50,601 bases of DNA from Bacteroidota bacterium (GCA_016713645.1 JADJOU010000023.1:1-50601), one strand, 5' to 3'. Counted from the stretch's first letter, positions 20,001-28,883 are shown. Translations and numbers: made by a program. The notes: generated by a model from the letters alone, not told the origin.

Positions 20001-20633
20001 AATTTCAAGAAAGAGATATGTCAAGGTGAGGTATATGCATTCCGAAGTAAAATCTTACAATCGACAGGGAAGTATATCGATACATTGAGCAATCAATTTG
20101 GATGTGATAGCATCATCACCCTTGATTTATTAGTAAAGCCAGTTCCCATATTGAGTTTGAAAAAGGGCTTGAGTTTATGCGAAGCATTGCAAGATACGAT
20201 TCAATTAGATGCAGGCGTGTACACGAGTTATTTATGGATGCCAGATGGACAAAAGACGCAACAAATAACCATAACCAAAGCGGGCGTATATAGCTTGGAA
20301 GTATTGAATGATCAGGGTTGTAAGGCAAAAGACAGTACAAAGGTATTGGAAGTTTGCAAGCCAGTTTTGTTTGTTCCTAATGCGTTTAGTCCGAATGGAG
20401 ATGGGAGGAATGATGTATTCAAAGTGTATGGAGCATTTATTAAACAAATACATTGGATGGTATTTAATCGATTGGGGGAATTGATTAGAGAGGGACGCAA
20501 TATGGATGATACATGGGATGGACTATATCATGGTGAACCAGCACCCAATGGTGTTTATATCTATACTGTAGAAGCTGAGGGACAGAATGGAGATAAATTA
20601 GAGGAAAAGGGAAGTTTGACGATTCTGAGGTGA
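17068..20633 (+). CDS. Large secreted surface protein with gliding-motility C-terminal domain, several frame breaks
   Basis: A signal peptide (CFLVSILCHFIVFA) is followed by the SBBP/DUF7948-type start FFIENKG-FD...FGIDHAGQQFFF, in which the codon after Gly is TAA at 17182 where CAA (Gln) is expected. Further pieces (SGHYFSYGETPAISVMG; IKYSLYLRPGAN; GQYEYIEKDLIVYDQ) lie in changing frames, with breaks near 17290, 17440, 17490, 17590 and 18285. From 18290 the frame is clean: a globular part, six copies of a roughly 51-residue repeat (CQGKxY...GIYxDTLxxxxGCDSIxTT; about 19240-20145) and the CHU_C-type ending FVPNAFSPNGDGRNDVF ... GVYIYTVEAEGQNG, which marks type IX export and surface attachment. 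About 1190 codons. Likely an adhesin-like protein; as written it cannot be made whole. Confidence 0.75.
19240..20145 (+). repeat. Six tandem coding repeats of about 153 bases
   Basis: Each unit encodes about 51 residues built as (T/S)(I/L)C(Q/E/D)G-x-T-Y ... Y-S-x-x-G-x-Y-x-D-T-L ... G-C-D-S-I-x-T-x-L-x-V. The first unit has Ala for the Cys of GCDS. The regular Cys pair suggests one disulphide per repeat in an extended stalk. Confidence 0.8.
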
Positions 20634-20678
20634 TTTTAGATTTACGATTACGATATACGAGTTACGATTTAAACTCTT

Positions 20679-20721
20679 TGGAATTAACGTGATTTTGTAC
20701 AAGACTATCTATTCCAACCCA
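20679..20721 (+). repeat. 43-base direct repeat, right copy
   Basis: Matches 16958-17000 with a single mismatch and follows a TACGA tract, as the left copy does. Confidence 0.75.
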
Positions 20722-20792
20722 ACAACCACCACCCAACAACGAACAACGAACAACCAACAACCAACAACGAACAACGAACAACCAACAACCAC
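20721..20792. repeat. Simple repeat of AACAACCAAC/AACAACGAAC units
   Basis: About 70 bases of CAACAAC(C/G)AA units directly after the 43-base repeat; a shorter version (CATCAACTAATAACTAACAA) follows the left copy at 16999-17018. Confidence 0.8.
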
Positions 20793-21191
20793 TTAACTTA
20801 TTGGATTCAACGTAATTCCATAAATGCGGTAGGAATTCAAATCTCTTTCAAAAAAGAATTTATCTAAGACTTCGTATATATGCTTTGCGCGGAAGTAGGA
20901 TGTGTGTAGGGTAGACTCGCCGATTTTCATCCATTGAAGGGTGTACGTATCGTCGTTATTGTATTGATTGCGGATATAATCCACCATCTTTTTCAATGCG
21001 CCCAATTTATCCTCCGCCTTGGTGGTGTGAAACAAAAAGGATTGATCGTGGTTGGAATTGATTGTGATTAAATCCAATCGAATGACATCATCTTTTTGCT
21101 TAAAGGAGAATACCAAATTATCGATATCGACGCGGAGATAGAGCGCGATTTCATTTTGCAATGTTTGAATTTCTCCTTGATTGTCTTTCAT
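20793..21191 (-). CDS. Conserved-looking hypothetical protein downstream of clpP
   Basis: A 132-residue alpha/beta protein without signal or membrane segment. It starts 6 bases after the clpP stop on the same strand and so belongs to the clpP transcript. No motif is recognised; its aromatic and acidic C-terminal half (LQWMKIGESTLHTSYFRAKHI is split here: LQWMKIGESTLHTSY then FRAKHIYEVLDKFF) is the most distinctive part. A role near Clp proteolysis is only a guess from position. Confidence 0.6.
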   Translation of the reverse strand: MKDNQGEIQTLQNEIALYLRVDIDNLVFSFKQKDDVIRLDLITINSNHDQSFLFHTTKAEDKLGALKKMVDYIRNQYNNDDTYTLQWMKIGESTLHTSYFRAKHIYEVLDKFFFERDLNSYRIYGITLNPIS

Positions 21192-21197
21192 GATTCG

Positions 21198-21776
21198 TTA
21201 GAATTTTGAGTATAACTCATCGACGATGCCGTATTCTTTGCTCTCTTTGGCATCCATCCAATAATCTCTATCGAAGTCCTTGCGGATTTTTTCAATCGGT
21301 TGTTTGCAATTTGCTGCCAACATCTCTGCCAACATCTCTCTTGTCTTCAATATTTGGTTTGCCGTGATTTCCATATCAGATGCCTGTCCAGAAATACTGC
21401 TGATACTCGGCTGGTGAATCATCACGCGACCATTTTCAAATATGCTCTTTTTCTTTCCGAAACTCAATATCATCGCGCCCATAGAAGCCGCTAATCCCAT
21501 GCAAACTGTATTGACGGGCGAACTAATCATCTTCATCACATCGATGATGACCAATCCACTTGTTACAGAACCACCTGGGCTATTGACAAATAACGTGATG
21601 GGCTCACCAGGTTTTTCAGATTCTAAAAATAATAACCGATTGACAATTTTCTCTGCACTCTCATCATGCACAGCGCCCCAGAGAAATACTTTTCGCTGTT
21701 CCAAGAATTTCGTATCAAACTTAACTGAACCGCTCAATTTTTCTACTTCTTTTTCAATCTCTGTATTGTATTCCAT
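21198..21776 (-). CDS. clpP: ATP-dependent Clp protease proteolytic subunit
   Basis: This 192-residue serine protease keeps the ClpP triad: Ser98 in GLAASMGAM, His121 in RVMIHQPSI and Asp171 in FDRDYWMDA. The head region VNSPGGSVTSGL is also standard. It forms the barrel that degrades proteins fed by Clp ATPases. It is somewhat divergent from the housekeeping ClpP at its N-terminus, so it may be a second paralogue. A -7 box lies 17 bases upstream. Confidence 0.93.
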   Translation of the reverse strand: MEYNTEIEKEVEKLSGSVKFDTKFLEQRKVFLWGAVHDESAEKIVNRLLFLESEKPGEPITLFVNSPGGSVTSGLVIIDVMKMISSPVNTVCMGLAASMGAMILSFGKKKSIFENGRVMIHQPSISSISGQASDMEITANQILKTREMLAEMLAANCKQPIEKIRKDFDRDYWMDAKESKEYGIVDELYSKF

Positions 21777-21793
21777 AATGGGTTTATTTTATG

Positions 21794-21801
21794 CAAATGT
21801 A
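21794..21801 (-). promoter_or_regulatory. -7 promoter box TACATTTG for clpP
   Basis: Minus-strand TACATTTG 17 bases before the clpP start codon. Confidence 0.6.
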
Positions 21802-22021
21802 AAAATCAATGGGAATTATGGGCTAATTTTTGGGCATTAGGATTCAAAATTTCCTTAAGACTTGTTAAAAAAATGCTCAATTCCTTGATCATACGGCTAA
21901 AAGAGCATAAAAAAGATCATGAAACCCATGACCACAGTCATCCTTTTTAGTAATACCTATCATGAGAGCTGCATCAAATAAACGAGTAATTTTATCTTAT
22001 TAAACATCTAAATCCAAACTT

Positions 22022-22423
22022 ATGCATATCGTATCACAAAACCAAAAAGAACTATACCACCATATCGGGAAGTTATTCTATGCCATCGCCGCCTCAGACA
22101 AGCAAGTGAGCGAAGAGGAAATTGCACAAATGAAGGCGATTATATCGGCAGAATTGCTTGTGCAGGATGAAATCGGCGTGGATGCCGATTGTCAAATTGA
22201 GAACGCTTTCGATTGGTGTGTCGAAGAAGCCGCAGATTATAAGCGCTGTTTCGATGAATTCAAAGAATTCAAACAGGAACATGGGAAGCTATTCAGTCCG
22301 AATGTAATAAAAATGATTTTACACACTTCGAATGCGATTGCCGCAGCCGTGTCCAACCGCAACAAAACGGAGCATTCCATGCTAACAGAGATCAAAAAAT
22401 TGCTGCATCAAACAGAAAACTAA
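22022..22423 (+). CDS. TerB-like hypothetical protein
   Basis: A 133-residue acidic helical protein. The segment YHHIGKLFYAIAASDKQVSE with the following EEIAQMKAII resembles the start of TerB-type (tellurite resistance/co-chaperone) domains, in which an Asp-x-x-hydrophobic-x-x-x-Glu loop follows the first helix. Only one TerB-like half is clear. It precedes the eRF1-like gene by 25 bases on the same strand. Confidence 0.5.
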   Translation: MHIVSQNQKELYHHIGKLFYAIAASDKQVSEEEIAQMKAIISAELLVQDEIGVDADCQIENAFDWCVEEAADYKRCFDEFKEFKQEHGKLFSPNVIKMILHTSNAIAAAVSNRNKTEHSMLTEIKKLLHQTEN

Positions 22424-22448
22424 TATTCATTTTTAAACATCATTTCTT

Positions 22449-22889
22449 ATGAAAACACAAACAGGTATTTGGATAGATTCCACCCAAGCCATCATCGTTC
22501 GATTGATCAATCATACCGAGCATATCACCGAAATTAATTCTGATTTGGAAAACCCCGTTCACCATCGAGGGGAAGGCGATAAGGGTTCATTTATGGGCAG
22601 TCGCCATATCAATCAAGAGGGCAAATTCGATGAAAAGAAAAAGAATCAAATTGATCACTATCTGCATAAGGTGATTGAATTCATTGCAAATGACGATGAA
22701 ATCTATGTCTTCGGGCCAGCAGAAATCAAATCCAAACTCAAACACAAGATAGAAGAGGACAAATTGCTTGCGCCAAAACTAAAAGCAGTAGAACCGGCAG
22801 ACAGCATGACCAATCCTCAGATTGTGGCTCATGTAAAGCGTTTTACCATGAAATCGTTCGTAAATAAAATAATATTCTACAACCAATAA
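22449..22889 (+). CDS. Bacterial eRF1-like (baeRF/host-attachment type) protein
   Basis: The 146-residue protein begins GIWIDSTQAIIVRLI, a short strand-turn-strand found at the start of bacterial relatives of archaeo-eukaryotic release factor domains, and ends with an RNase-H-like core reading IYVFGPAEIKSKLKHKIEED. These proteins are thought to act on stalled ribosomes or nucleic acids, but the function is not settled. It lies between the TerB-like gene and the NAD(P)HX dehydratase gene and may share their transcript. Confidence 0.55.
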   Translation: MKTQTGIWIDSTQAIIVRLINHTEHITEINSDLENPVHHRGEGDKGSFMGSRHINQEGKFDEKKKNQIDHYLHKVIEFIANDDEIYVFGPAEIKSKLKHKIEEDKLLAPKLKAVEPADSMTNPQIVAHVKRFTMKSFVNKIIFYNQ

Positions 22890-22902
22890 CAACCCATTGC
22901 TA

Positions 22903-23719
22903 TGAAAAATTACATCTGTCTACCATTCAATCCATCTATACACCCAGAAAATCAGATACCCACAAAGGGGATTATGGTCATGCCTTACTCATTGCAGGGA
23001 ATGAAGGGAAGATGGGTGCGGCAGTAATTGCTGCGCGCGCTTGTTTGCGCTCGGGAGTGGGATTACTCACGGTAAATGTTCCTCGAGAAGAGCGATGTAT
23101 TTTACAAACGGCTATACCCGAAGCGATGCTGATGATGCGAACGGAATTGACATTAGACAAAACTGCATTCGCGGCAGTAGGCATAGGATGTGGTCTTGGA
23201 ACGGGAAAATCATCGCTTGAATTATTGCAGCAATTATTTGAACAGTTTCCCAACCCCATGGTCATTGATGCAGATGCTTTAACTATTATAGCTGCTCATA
23301 AATCCATGCTCAAAAAAATCCCTCATGGCAGCATTCTCACGCCTCATCCCGCTGAGTTTGATCGATTGTTTGGCAAGCATGAAACTGCAGAAGCCAGAAT
23401 TGAAACGGCAATTCAAATGGCAGTTCAATCTCATTGTATTATTGTCTTAAAAGGACACAAGACCATCATCACTGATGGGAATAAGACCTATCGAAATACG
23501 ACGGGCAATGCAGCCTTGGCAAAAGGCGGTTCTGGCGATGCCTTGACGGGCATGATTACGGCCTTCTTAGCACAAGGATATGGTTCGTTAGAAGCAGCAC
23601 AATTGGGTGTATACCTGCATGGCGCTGCAGCTGATCTTGCGTTGAAAAAACAGAGCAAAGAATCCATGCTCATCACAGATGTGATTGAGCATATTGGAGA
23701 TGCATTTAGATTATTGTAG
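22903..23719 (+). CDS. nnrD: ADP/ATP-dependent NAD(P)H-hydrate dehydratase (YjeF C-terminal domain), frameshift near the start
   Basis: The enzyme repairs hydrated NAD(P)H. Typical segments are THKGDYGHALLIAGNEGKMGA, LTPHPAEFDRLFG and TTGNAALAKGGSGDALTGMI. From the ATG at 22903 the A5 run puts the reading out of frame; with six A it begins MKKLHLSTIQSIYTPRK and joins the rest, so a missing A is likely. The N-terminal epimerase domain found in fused homologues is absent, so this is a stand-alone dehydratase of about 272 residues. Confidence 0.85.
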
Positions 23720-23723
23720 GGGT

Positions 23724-23774
23724 GGTGTATGGCGTCGTAGGGGTGAAAAATCTTTCACCCCTACGCCATACACC
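23724..23774. terminator. Long hairpin between convergent nnrD and ssb
   Basis: Arms GGTGTATGGCG...GTAGGGGTGAAA (23724-23748) and TTTCACCCCTACGCCATACACC split as 23753-23774 pair over 22 bases with a 3-base bulge. A second small hairpin GGGTGAAA/TTTCACCC is at 23813-23832. No strong T-run follows, so it may act as a bidirectional terminator or be a REP-type repeat. Confidence 0.5.
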
Positions 23775-23832
23775 CATACATCACCCCTACACCCATACAC
23801 ACTATGTGATACGGGTGAAACATTTTTCACCC

Positions 23833-24198
23833 CTATTCCTTTGGGTTGGCCTTATTCATCAAAACGATTTCATTGACGACGACTTCGGTGATATACTTTT
23901 TTTCGCCTGTCTTAGCTTGATATGAGCGGTGGGTGAGTCGACCTTCGATGGCGACTTCTTTTCCCTTGGTGAGTAATTTCTCTGCCAGTTCAGCTTGTTT
24001 GCCCCAAAAGACCAGTGAGTGCCACTGCGTCTCTTCCACTTTCTTCTTGCCCGTGGCAGAAGATTCGTCGGGGGAATAATACGTTTCTGAAGTGGCGATG
24101 GATGCGCGTACGACTTTCTTTCCGGATTCGAATTCTTTTACTTCTGGATTTGCGCCTAAATTACCAATGAGTCTAACGGAATTTTTAATGGTGTTCAT
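23833..24198 (-). CDS. ssb: Single-stranded DNA-binding protein
   Basis: This 121-residue OB-fold protein begins NSVRLIGNLGANPEVKEFESGKKV and contains WHSLVFWGKQAELAEKLLTKG, both standard for bacterial SSB. It lacks the long acidic tail (DDDLPF type) used to recruit partners, ending soon after the OB-fold, which suggests a secondary SSB. An imperfect CATCTTTG box lies about 66 bases upstream. Confidence 0.93.
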   Translation of the reverse strand: MNTIKNSVRLIGNLGANPEVKEFESGKKVVRASIATSETYYSPDESSATGKKKVEETQWHSLVFWGKQAELAEKLLTKGKEVAIEGRLTHRSYQAKTGEKKYITEVVVNEIVLMNKANPKE

Positions 24199-24500
24199 GA
24201 TTTTGTAATTTAAATTTTTCTAAATAGTTTTTTAAAATGGTTTGGTGTCATTCGAATAACAATACAAAGATGGAAGGGATAGATAAGACTAGCAAGAGTC
24301 TAAATATTTGTATGCGATTGAAAGTATTTGTAAATGGTTGAAAATATTAGATGCTGCAATGCTATTCCAACCTGAATAAAAAAAGGCCCTTTACCAGGAC
24401 CTTTCTTTCTTTTACTTGATTACGTTTCTACGAAAGAAAGAGGCTTTACCAAGTCTATCTGTTGCAAAATTACAATTTATTTTCGAAATTGCAACCCTTA
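24199..24500. other. Intergenic region upstream of ssb
   Basis: No gene seen. It holds the ssb upstream region and a minus-strand terminator-like hairpin at 24377-24404. Confidence 0.5.
24377..24404 (-). terminator. Minus-strand intrinsic terminator without an adjacent minus-strand gene
   Basis: On the minus strand AAAGGTCCT-GGTAA-AGGGCCTTT pairs over 9 positions with one mismatch and is followed by TTTTATT. The nearest upstream minus-strand gene is the SDR that ends at 25196. Confidence 0.6.
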
Positions 24501-25199
24501 TGAAAAAAATATTGCGATACACATATTTATCGCGACCGAGATATAATAGATATCTAGTCGCCACTATGCAAAACCATGAAAAAGCAAAAAAAACTCTACC
24601 ATGCTAATATTCAATTGGCGCAAGCTTTTCACCCTTTGTTGAGTCAATTGAGGTAATACTAAGAAATAGTATTTGTTCTAAATTGGAAAATTACTTCGAT
24701 GACCCTGATTGGATTATCAATCAAAAGTCAAGATTCATGAGTCATTATACGCTTAATAACTCTAATTATTTTTTGCGAACATCTATTCAAAAACAGAAAA
24801 ATACTTACATAGCCGTTCTATCCCAATAACAAGTGGTAAAATAATCTCTGATCAAAATTTTGGTTTTGGTTGGCATTTTTCCTTCCACATCACTATTCAT
24901 TGATTGCAGGCCAACCTATACATATATTTCCAAACAAACCAGCCTATGAGGACAGAGCAAGTTTATACGCTAAATTAGATGAAATGAGAAACTTCAGAAA
25001 TCGAGTGAACCATTGCGAACCAATATGTTTCCACAGTCAGGAAATAAATTGTTGTGAAGCTATTGAGATAAGAACAAATATTTATAAATTTATTGAATGG
25101 ATTCATCCAAACTTAATTCCTTTCTTCAAGTCTATTGATCACACACAAAGAAAAATTGAAATAATTTTAAGAATTAAATCATCCCTCCAAACCCACTAA
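24501..25199 (+). pseudogene. Abi-family (abortive infection, Abi_2 type) protein, several frameshifts
   Basis: Pieces in successive frames join into one Abi_2-like protein: YTYLSRPRYNRYLVATMQNH; LYHANIQLAQAFHPLLSQ; FEVILRNSICSKLENYFDDP; then ISDQNFGFW-LAFFLPHHYSL and the hallmark FRNRVNHCEPICF near the C-terminus, where R and H belong to the conserved motif of the family. Breaks fall near 24594, 24648, 24805 and 24855. Abi_2 proteins are linked to phage defence. The density of breaks is higher than in the housekeeping genes, so real decay is possible. Its end overlaps the SDR stop on the other strand. Confidence 0.7.
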
Positions 25200-26182
25200 A
25201 TCTTCACCCCCAATCCCTTTATCAAGTCCTCCGTCATCTCCCACAACTTCGCTCCATTTGCCCTATCTTCTGCTTTCTCATCCAAGGTTTTTCGCTGCAT
25301 CAAAAACAAATAATCAAAGGCCTTACCCTCTTCGTCTTTTGAAGCGGATAAATAAACCACCGGTTCACAGGCATCTTTCGGAGATCTAAAAAATATGCCG
25401 AATACAATATTCAAAATTGGCTTAAATATAGAAGGCGCCTCCCGCGCAATATTGGAATGCACAGGTCCAGGACATAGGGCAAAGACAGAATAATTCGTTT
25501 TGTCCTTATTCAACCTTCGCGATAATTCACTCGCAAAGGTCGCCAACAATAATTTATAATAGCCATACAATTGAACCGTCTTGCCCATGGTATAGGGTTG
25601 AAATACCCCGAAATTCTCCCAATCAAACACTTTGGGATCTCGATGACTCTCCGAATTCACAATGACGATTCGCGGCAAATCCACACCATCTTCGCGCATC
25701 AATTTATACTCCAGCATCAACCGAACTAAATAATACGACGATACATAATTCACCATAAACATCTCTTCCAAACCGCTCTTGGTCTTTCTCGCTCCACTCG
25801 CTACCACAGCGGCGTTGCAGATGAGGATATCTATCTTGCCAAATTCGCGCTTTACATTTTCAACCAAATTTTTAATAGAATCAAAATCCGATAAATCCAC
25901 AAATTGCATATGTACTTTAGCTGATCCACTTTCTTTTCTTACCTCCTCACCTTTCGCTGGAATTCCGCTCCTCACCGCCATGATTACTTCAGCGCCCAAT
26001 CTCGCCAACTCTTTGGCAGTAGCCAATCCCAAACCCGAACTCGCTCCTGTTATCAATACTTTCTTTCCATCCAATCGATCTCGATCTGACAATACACCTA
26101 CGCGTTCACGCTTGACAAACAAACTCGTGATGCCCGTCAGCGTTGCCATAAAAGGACTATTGTATTTCTTATTGCTCTCCAT
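25196..26182 (-). CDS. Short-chain dehydrogenase/reductase
   Basis: The 328-residue protein has the SDR cofactor motif LITGASSGLGLATA near residue 45, the LICNAAVVASG segment, the Ser strand IVIVNSESHRDP and the active-site YGYYKLLLATFASEL (Tyr-x-x-x-Lys). The length and sequence resemble protochlorophyllide-reductase/retinol-dehydrogenase-like SDRs acting on bulky lipophilic substrates. It starts 6 bases after the sulfotransferase stop, so the two are cotranscribed. Confidence 0.88.
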   Translation of the reverse strand: MESNKKYNSPFMATLTGITSLFVKRERVGVLSDRDRLDGKKVLITGASSGLGLATAKELARLGAEVIMAVRSGIPAKGEEVRKESGSAKVHMQFVDLSDFDSIKNLVENVKREFGKIDILICNAAVVASGARKTKSGLEEMFMVNYVSSYYLVRLMLEYKLMREDGVDLPRIVIVNSESHRDPKVFDWENFGVFQPYTMGKTVQLYGYYKLLLATFASELSRRLNKDKTNYSVFALCPGPVHSNIAREAPSIFKPILNIVFGIFFRSPKDACEPVVYLSASKDEEGKAFDYLFLMQRKTLDEKAEDRANGAKLWEMTEDLIKGLGVKI

Positions 26183-26187
26183 AAAAA

Positions 26188-27444
26188 TTAAATATTGAAT
26201 AAGGTGCGTTGGTAATTTTGATAAGCCTTTGTGTATTGTAAAATATAGCTTTCATCGATTCCAAAATCAGTCAAATGATAGCGATGTTCGCCGTATTTCC
26301 CATTTTGATTATTGGCCTCTGTCTGTATAAAATTTTGACTCAATTCAGGCGTCACCATCTCTCCTCGATGCGCATAAATCTTGTTCAAAACAGCACCACT
26401 ATCTTTCACCAATTCATCAAAAGATACATCGATGAATTGTTCATTATTGGTTGCATTGATTCTATATTCCATCGCTTTGTTCAACATGTGGGATATCTTC
26501 TTCACCCAATGCACCGCGACTTCATTCGCATTGACTTCATTGCTAAACAAGATACGCGAATAAGCCACCATACTGAGAAACGAAGGAATCGCTTCCAATA
26601 CATTTCTATGTGTCCATACAAATTGTACATCGCCAAAATGCTTAGCAACCATGTCAGGAAATTCCAAATGATGCGGTGTTTTAATCACCCATTTTTTCGC
26701 GGGTTGCTGCCATTGCAATAATTTCATCAATTTAGCGCTATAGGCATAAGCAATCGATTGGTCTGTCTTCTCCAACCAAGCTGCATAAGCAGGAACATGC
26801 ATGGTCGCCTCTGAGGTCGTACTCATAAAGGACACATCCAAGAGCAATACATCTTCTTCAGGAGCGAGATGTTCGACAGGATGAATGGCGAAAAATCCCG
26901 GCGACATATACTTTAAAGCTGTTTCGCTCATCTTGGCGAATTTGATGCGCTCAATGCCCGTGAATTCATCGCCATGTATAGGAGCAGGATTCAATGCTTC
27001 CCAACTGCGCAAAGATCTGCATGTGGGATCTGCCGCTAATAGTCTTTGCAACTTCGTCGTGCCCGTTCGCTGCAATCCCAATATCGCCGTTACAGGATAG
27101 ACTTTTTGCTCTAATATTTCAGGGTATTTTTTAAAATAGTGTTCCGCGCGCAAGCGAATACACAATAAATTTTCCAATCGCTTCTTGGCAATAAACCTTC
27201 CGATAGGATGCAATCGCGCTTCTTGATTCATCGAATATAGGAGCTTGTCCAATGGCTCATCCCAAAAATCTTTTCCAAAATCGCTGAATCCAGATTCATT
27301 TCTCGCCGATTTGATCAATTGATCTTTGTCTAATTTTACTTCGGTGCCAAGCGCATAAGTGGATTTCCACAAACCATTGAGCGCCGAAAACCAAAGTGGT
27401 TTTTGGTTGTAATTGGAAGAAATTATTTGTTTGGTATTTGACAT
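26188..27444 (-). CDS. Sulfotransferase-family protein
   Basis: This 418-residue protein shows the PAPS 5'-phosphosulfate loop LGLQRTGTTKLQRLLAADP and the 3'-phosphate segment FVWTHRNVLEAIPSFLSM, with HPVEHLAPEEDVLLLD between them. It would move a sulfuryl group from PAPS to a hydroxylated acceptor, unknown here. It is first of the SDR pair and is separated from the DUF1214 gene by 252 bases holding two hairpin repeats. Confidence 0.85.
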   Translation of the reverse strand: MSNTKQIISSNYNQKPLWFSALNGLWKSTYALGTEVKLDKDQLIKSARNESGFSDFGKDFWDEPLDKLLYSMNQEARLHPIGRFIAKKRLENLLCIRLRAEHYFKKYPEILEQKVYPVTAILGLQRTGTTKLQRLLAADPTCRSLRSWEALNPAPIHGDEFTGIERIKFAKMSETALKYMSPGFFAIHPVEHLAPEEDVLLLDVSFMSTTSEATMHVPAYAAWLEKTDQSIAYAYSAKLMKLLQWQQPAKKWVIKTPHHLEFPDMVAKHFGDVQFVWTHRNVLEAIPSFLSMVAYSRILFSNEVNANEVAVHWVKKISHMLNKAMEYRINATNNEQFIDVSFDELVKDSGAVLNKIYAHRGEMVTPELSQNFIQTEANNQNGKYGEHRYHLTDFGIDESYILQYTKAYQNYQRTLFNI

Positions 27445-27498
27445 GTACTAGCCTCAAAAATAGATAAAACTAGGGATTTAATTAATAGAATAAAAATT

Positions 27499-27545
27499 GC
27501 CACGAATGCACGAATAGATTTACGATTTATTCGTGCATTCGTGGC
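27499..27545. repeat. REP-like palindrome, copy 1
   Basis: Arms GCCACGAATGCACGAATA and its reverse complement ending TTCGTGCATTCGTGGC, 17-18 paired bases around a short AT loop. Confidence 0.8.
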
Positions 27546-27605
27546 TAAACTATGGATGGCTCGCTAATTATAATGCTCTCTTTGCTTTCGCAATTAAAAA
27601 TAAAT

Positions 27606-27652
27606 GCCACGAATGCACGAATACATCTAGGATACATTCGTGCATTCGTGGC
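27606..27652. repeat. REP-like palindrome, copy 2
   Basis: Same GCCACGAATGCACGAAT arm and its complement as copy 1, with a different loop (ACATCTAGGATAC), 61 bases downstream. Arms are kept while loops differ. Confidence 0.8.
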
Positions 27653-27696
27653 TAATTAAAACATTTTTTAAATCTATTTCGATCTAGAAGATTCCA

Positions 27697-28875
27697 TTAG
27701 AGGCTATTTTTCTTGATTACCTCGCACAGCGGTTCGATTGCAGTGCTCTTATCCAATAATCGATACCATCTCCAACACATCGTCCCTTCAAAATGCCCAC
27801 AGGTATTGATCCAATTTTTCACGCCCGGATCTCTATGTGCGATGGTGATAATCACCGAACCATCTTCTTCATAATGTGCATTGCCCTTATTGATGCAAAT
27901 GGTGAAATAGCGATAATCCAACGATTCCATCCAATAATTATTCAATTGAAAATTCCACGTATCACAAGCAGGCGGCATGACCTGAATGCGCAACATCTCA
28001 CCCTCATTCAATTTCCAATAACTGTGGTAATAGATGATATCGGCATCACCTCCCGCAGCATTGGACACTGCTGGGTCAAACAATGGCAACGTATTGACAT
28101 GTTTTTGAAAACCCTTTGCCCATCGTGCAAATAAAAGCGGCGCACCTGCCACAAACATCGAGGCCATTTTCAAACCAGCCTCTACATGCTGCGGACTCAA
28201 ATAATCTGGCGTTTTAGATCCATTCAAATTCTCTATAGATAATTCAGCAGGAACTTCTTTATCGCGATATAAAAAAGTTTGACGCACCATGATCAAGGTT
28301 GTGCTATCTTCAATTTTCAACCAATTCTCGCCTTTTTTTTCTTTGCTCATATGGATGATAAAATCACCATTTGAATCCAGTTTTAAATCTGCTCCTTGCA
28401 ATACGCCGCATGGAGCCAATCCACCCGTGCTGCCATAATTTCCATTCTGTGTAAAGAAGCCGATATAGTGAATGGTATTGCGTTTGCCTCGAATGATGTA
28501 TTCGTTCTTCCCATCGATTTGTGCATTGAAATAATAATTATCGGGATTGTCGGCGCCCAGTTTTACAGTCTCATGCACCATTCTGCGCAAGACTGGAAAA
28601 GTGGGATCATTGTATTCGACATAGGCTTCCAAACCAGCACGTGTCAATCGCGTTAAATAGCGAATCCCCTCCGCTTGCTGAAAAGCATCGCGCGGCGTAC
28701 CGGGATATTTCAAAACTTCTCCCGCGAGTTTTAATTGGTCGCAAAAATCCTCCCATGCCTTTCCCGAAACGATGCGCTCCACTTGAATATCCGACTCTTT
28801 TTTTCCGCGAATAAACAGATTGAATTTCCTAAACGAACCGAGTATATTTAAAAACAAAAAGAGTATTTTCTGCAT
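27697..28875 (-). CDS. DUF1214-domain protein
   Basis: A 392-residue protein with a short hydrophobic start (ILFLFLNILGSF) and a long body carrying DNPDNYYFNAQIDGKNEYII, the glycine-rich GNYGSTGGLAPCGVLQ and near the C-terminus WNFQLNNYWMESLDYR, which match DUF1214/DUF1254-type proteins of unknown function. It sits 8 bases after the EthD-like gene and ahead of the sulfotransferase-SDR pair on the same strand. Confidence 0.75.
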   Translation of the reverse strand: MQKILFLFLNILGSFRKFNLFIRGKKESDIQVERIVSGKAWEDFCDQLKLAGEVLKYPGTPRDAFQQAEGIRYLTRLTRAGLEAYVEYNDPTFPVLRRMVHETVKLGADNPDNYYFNAQIDGKNEYIIRGKRNTIHYIGFFTQNGNYGSTGGLAPCGVLQGADLKLDSNGDFIIHMSKEKKGENWLKIEDSTTLIMVRQTFLYRDKEVPAELSIENLNGSKTPDYLSPQHVEAGLKMASMFVAGAPLLFARWAKGFQKHVNTLPLFDPAVSNAAGGDADIIYYHSYWKLNEGEMLRIQVMPPACDTWNFQLNNYWMESLDYRYFTICINKGNAHYEEDGSVIITIAHRDPGVKNWINTCGHFEGTMCWRWYRLLDKSTAIEPLCEVIKKNSL

Positions 28876-28883
28876 ATAACTGA

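Larger units (their letters stand above)
27445..27696. other. Intergenic region with two hairpin repeats
   Basis: No gene. It separates the DUF1214 gene from the sulfotransferase and contains the palindromes at 27499-27545 and 27606-27652. Confidence 0.6.
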
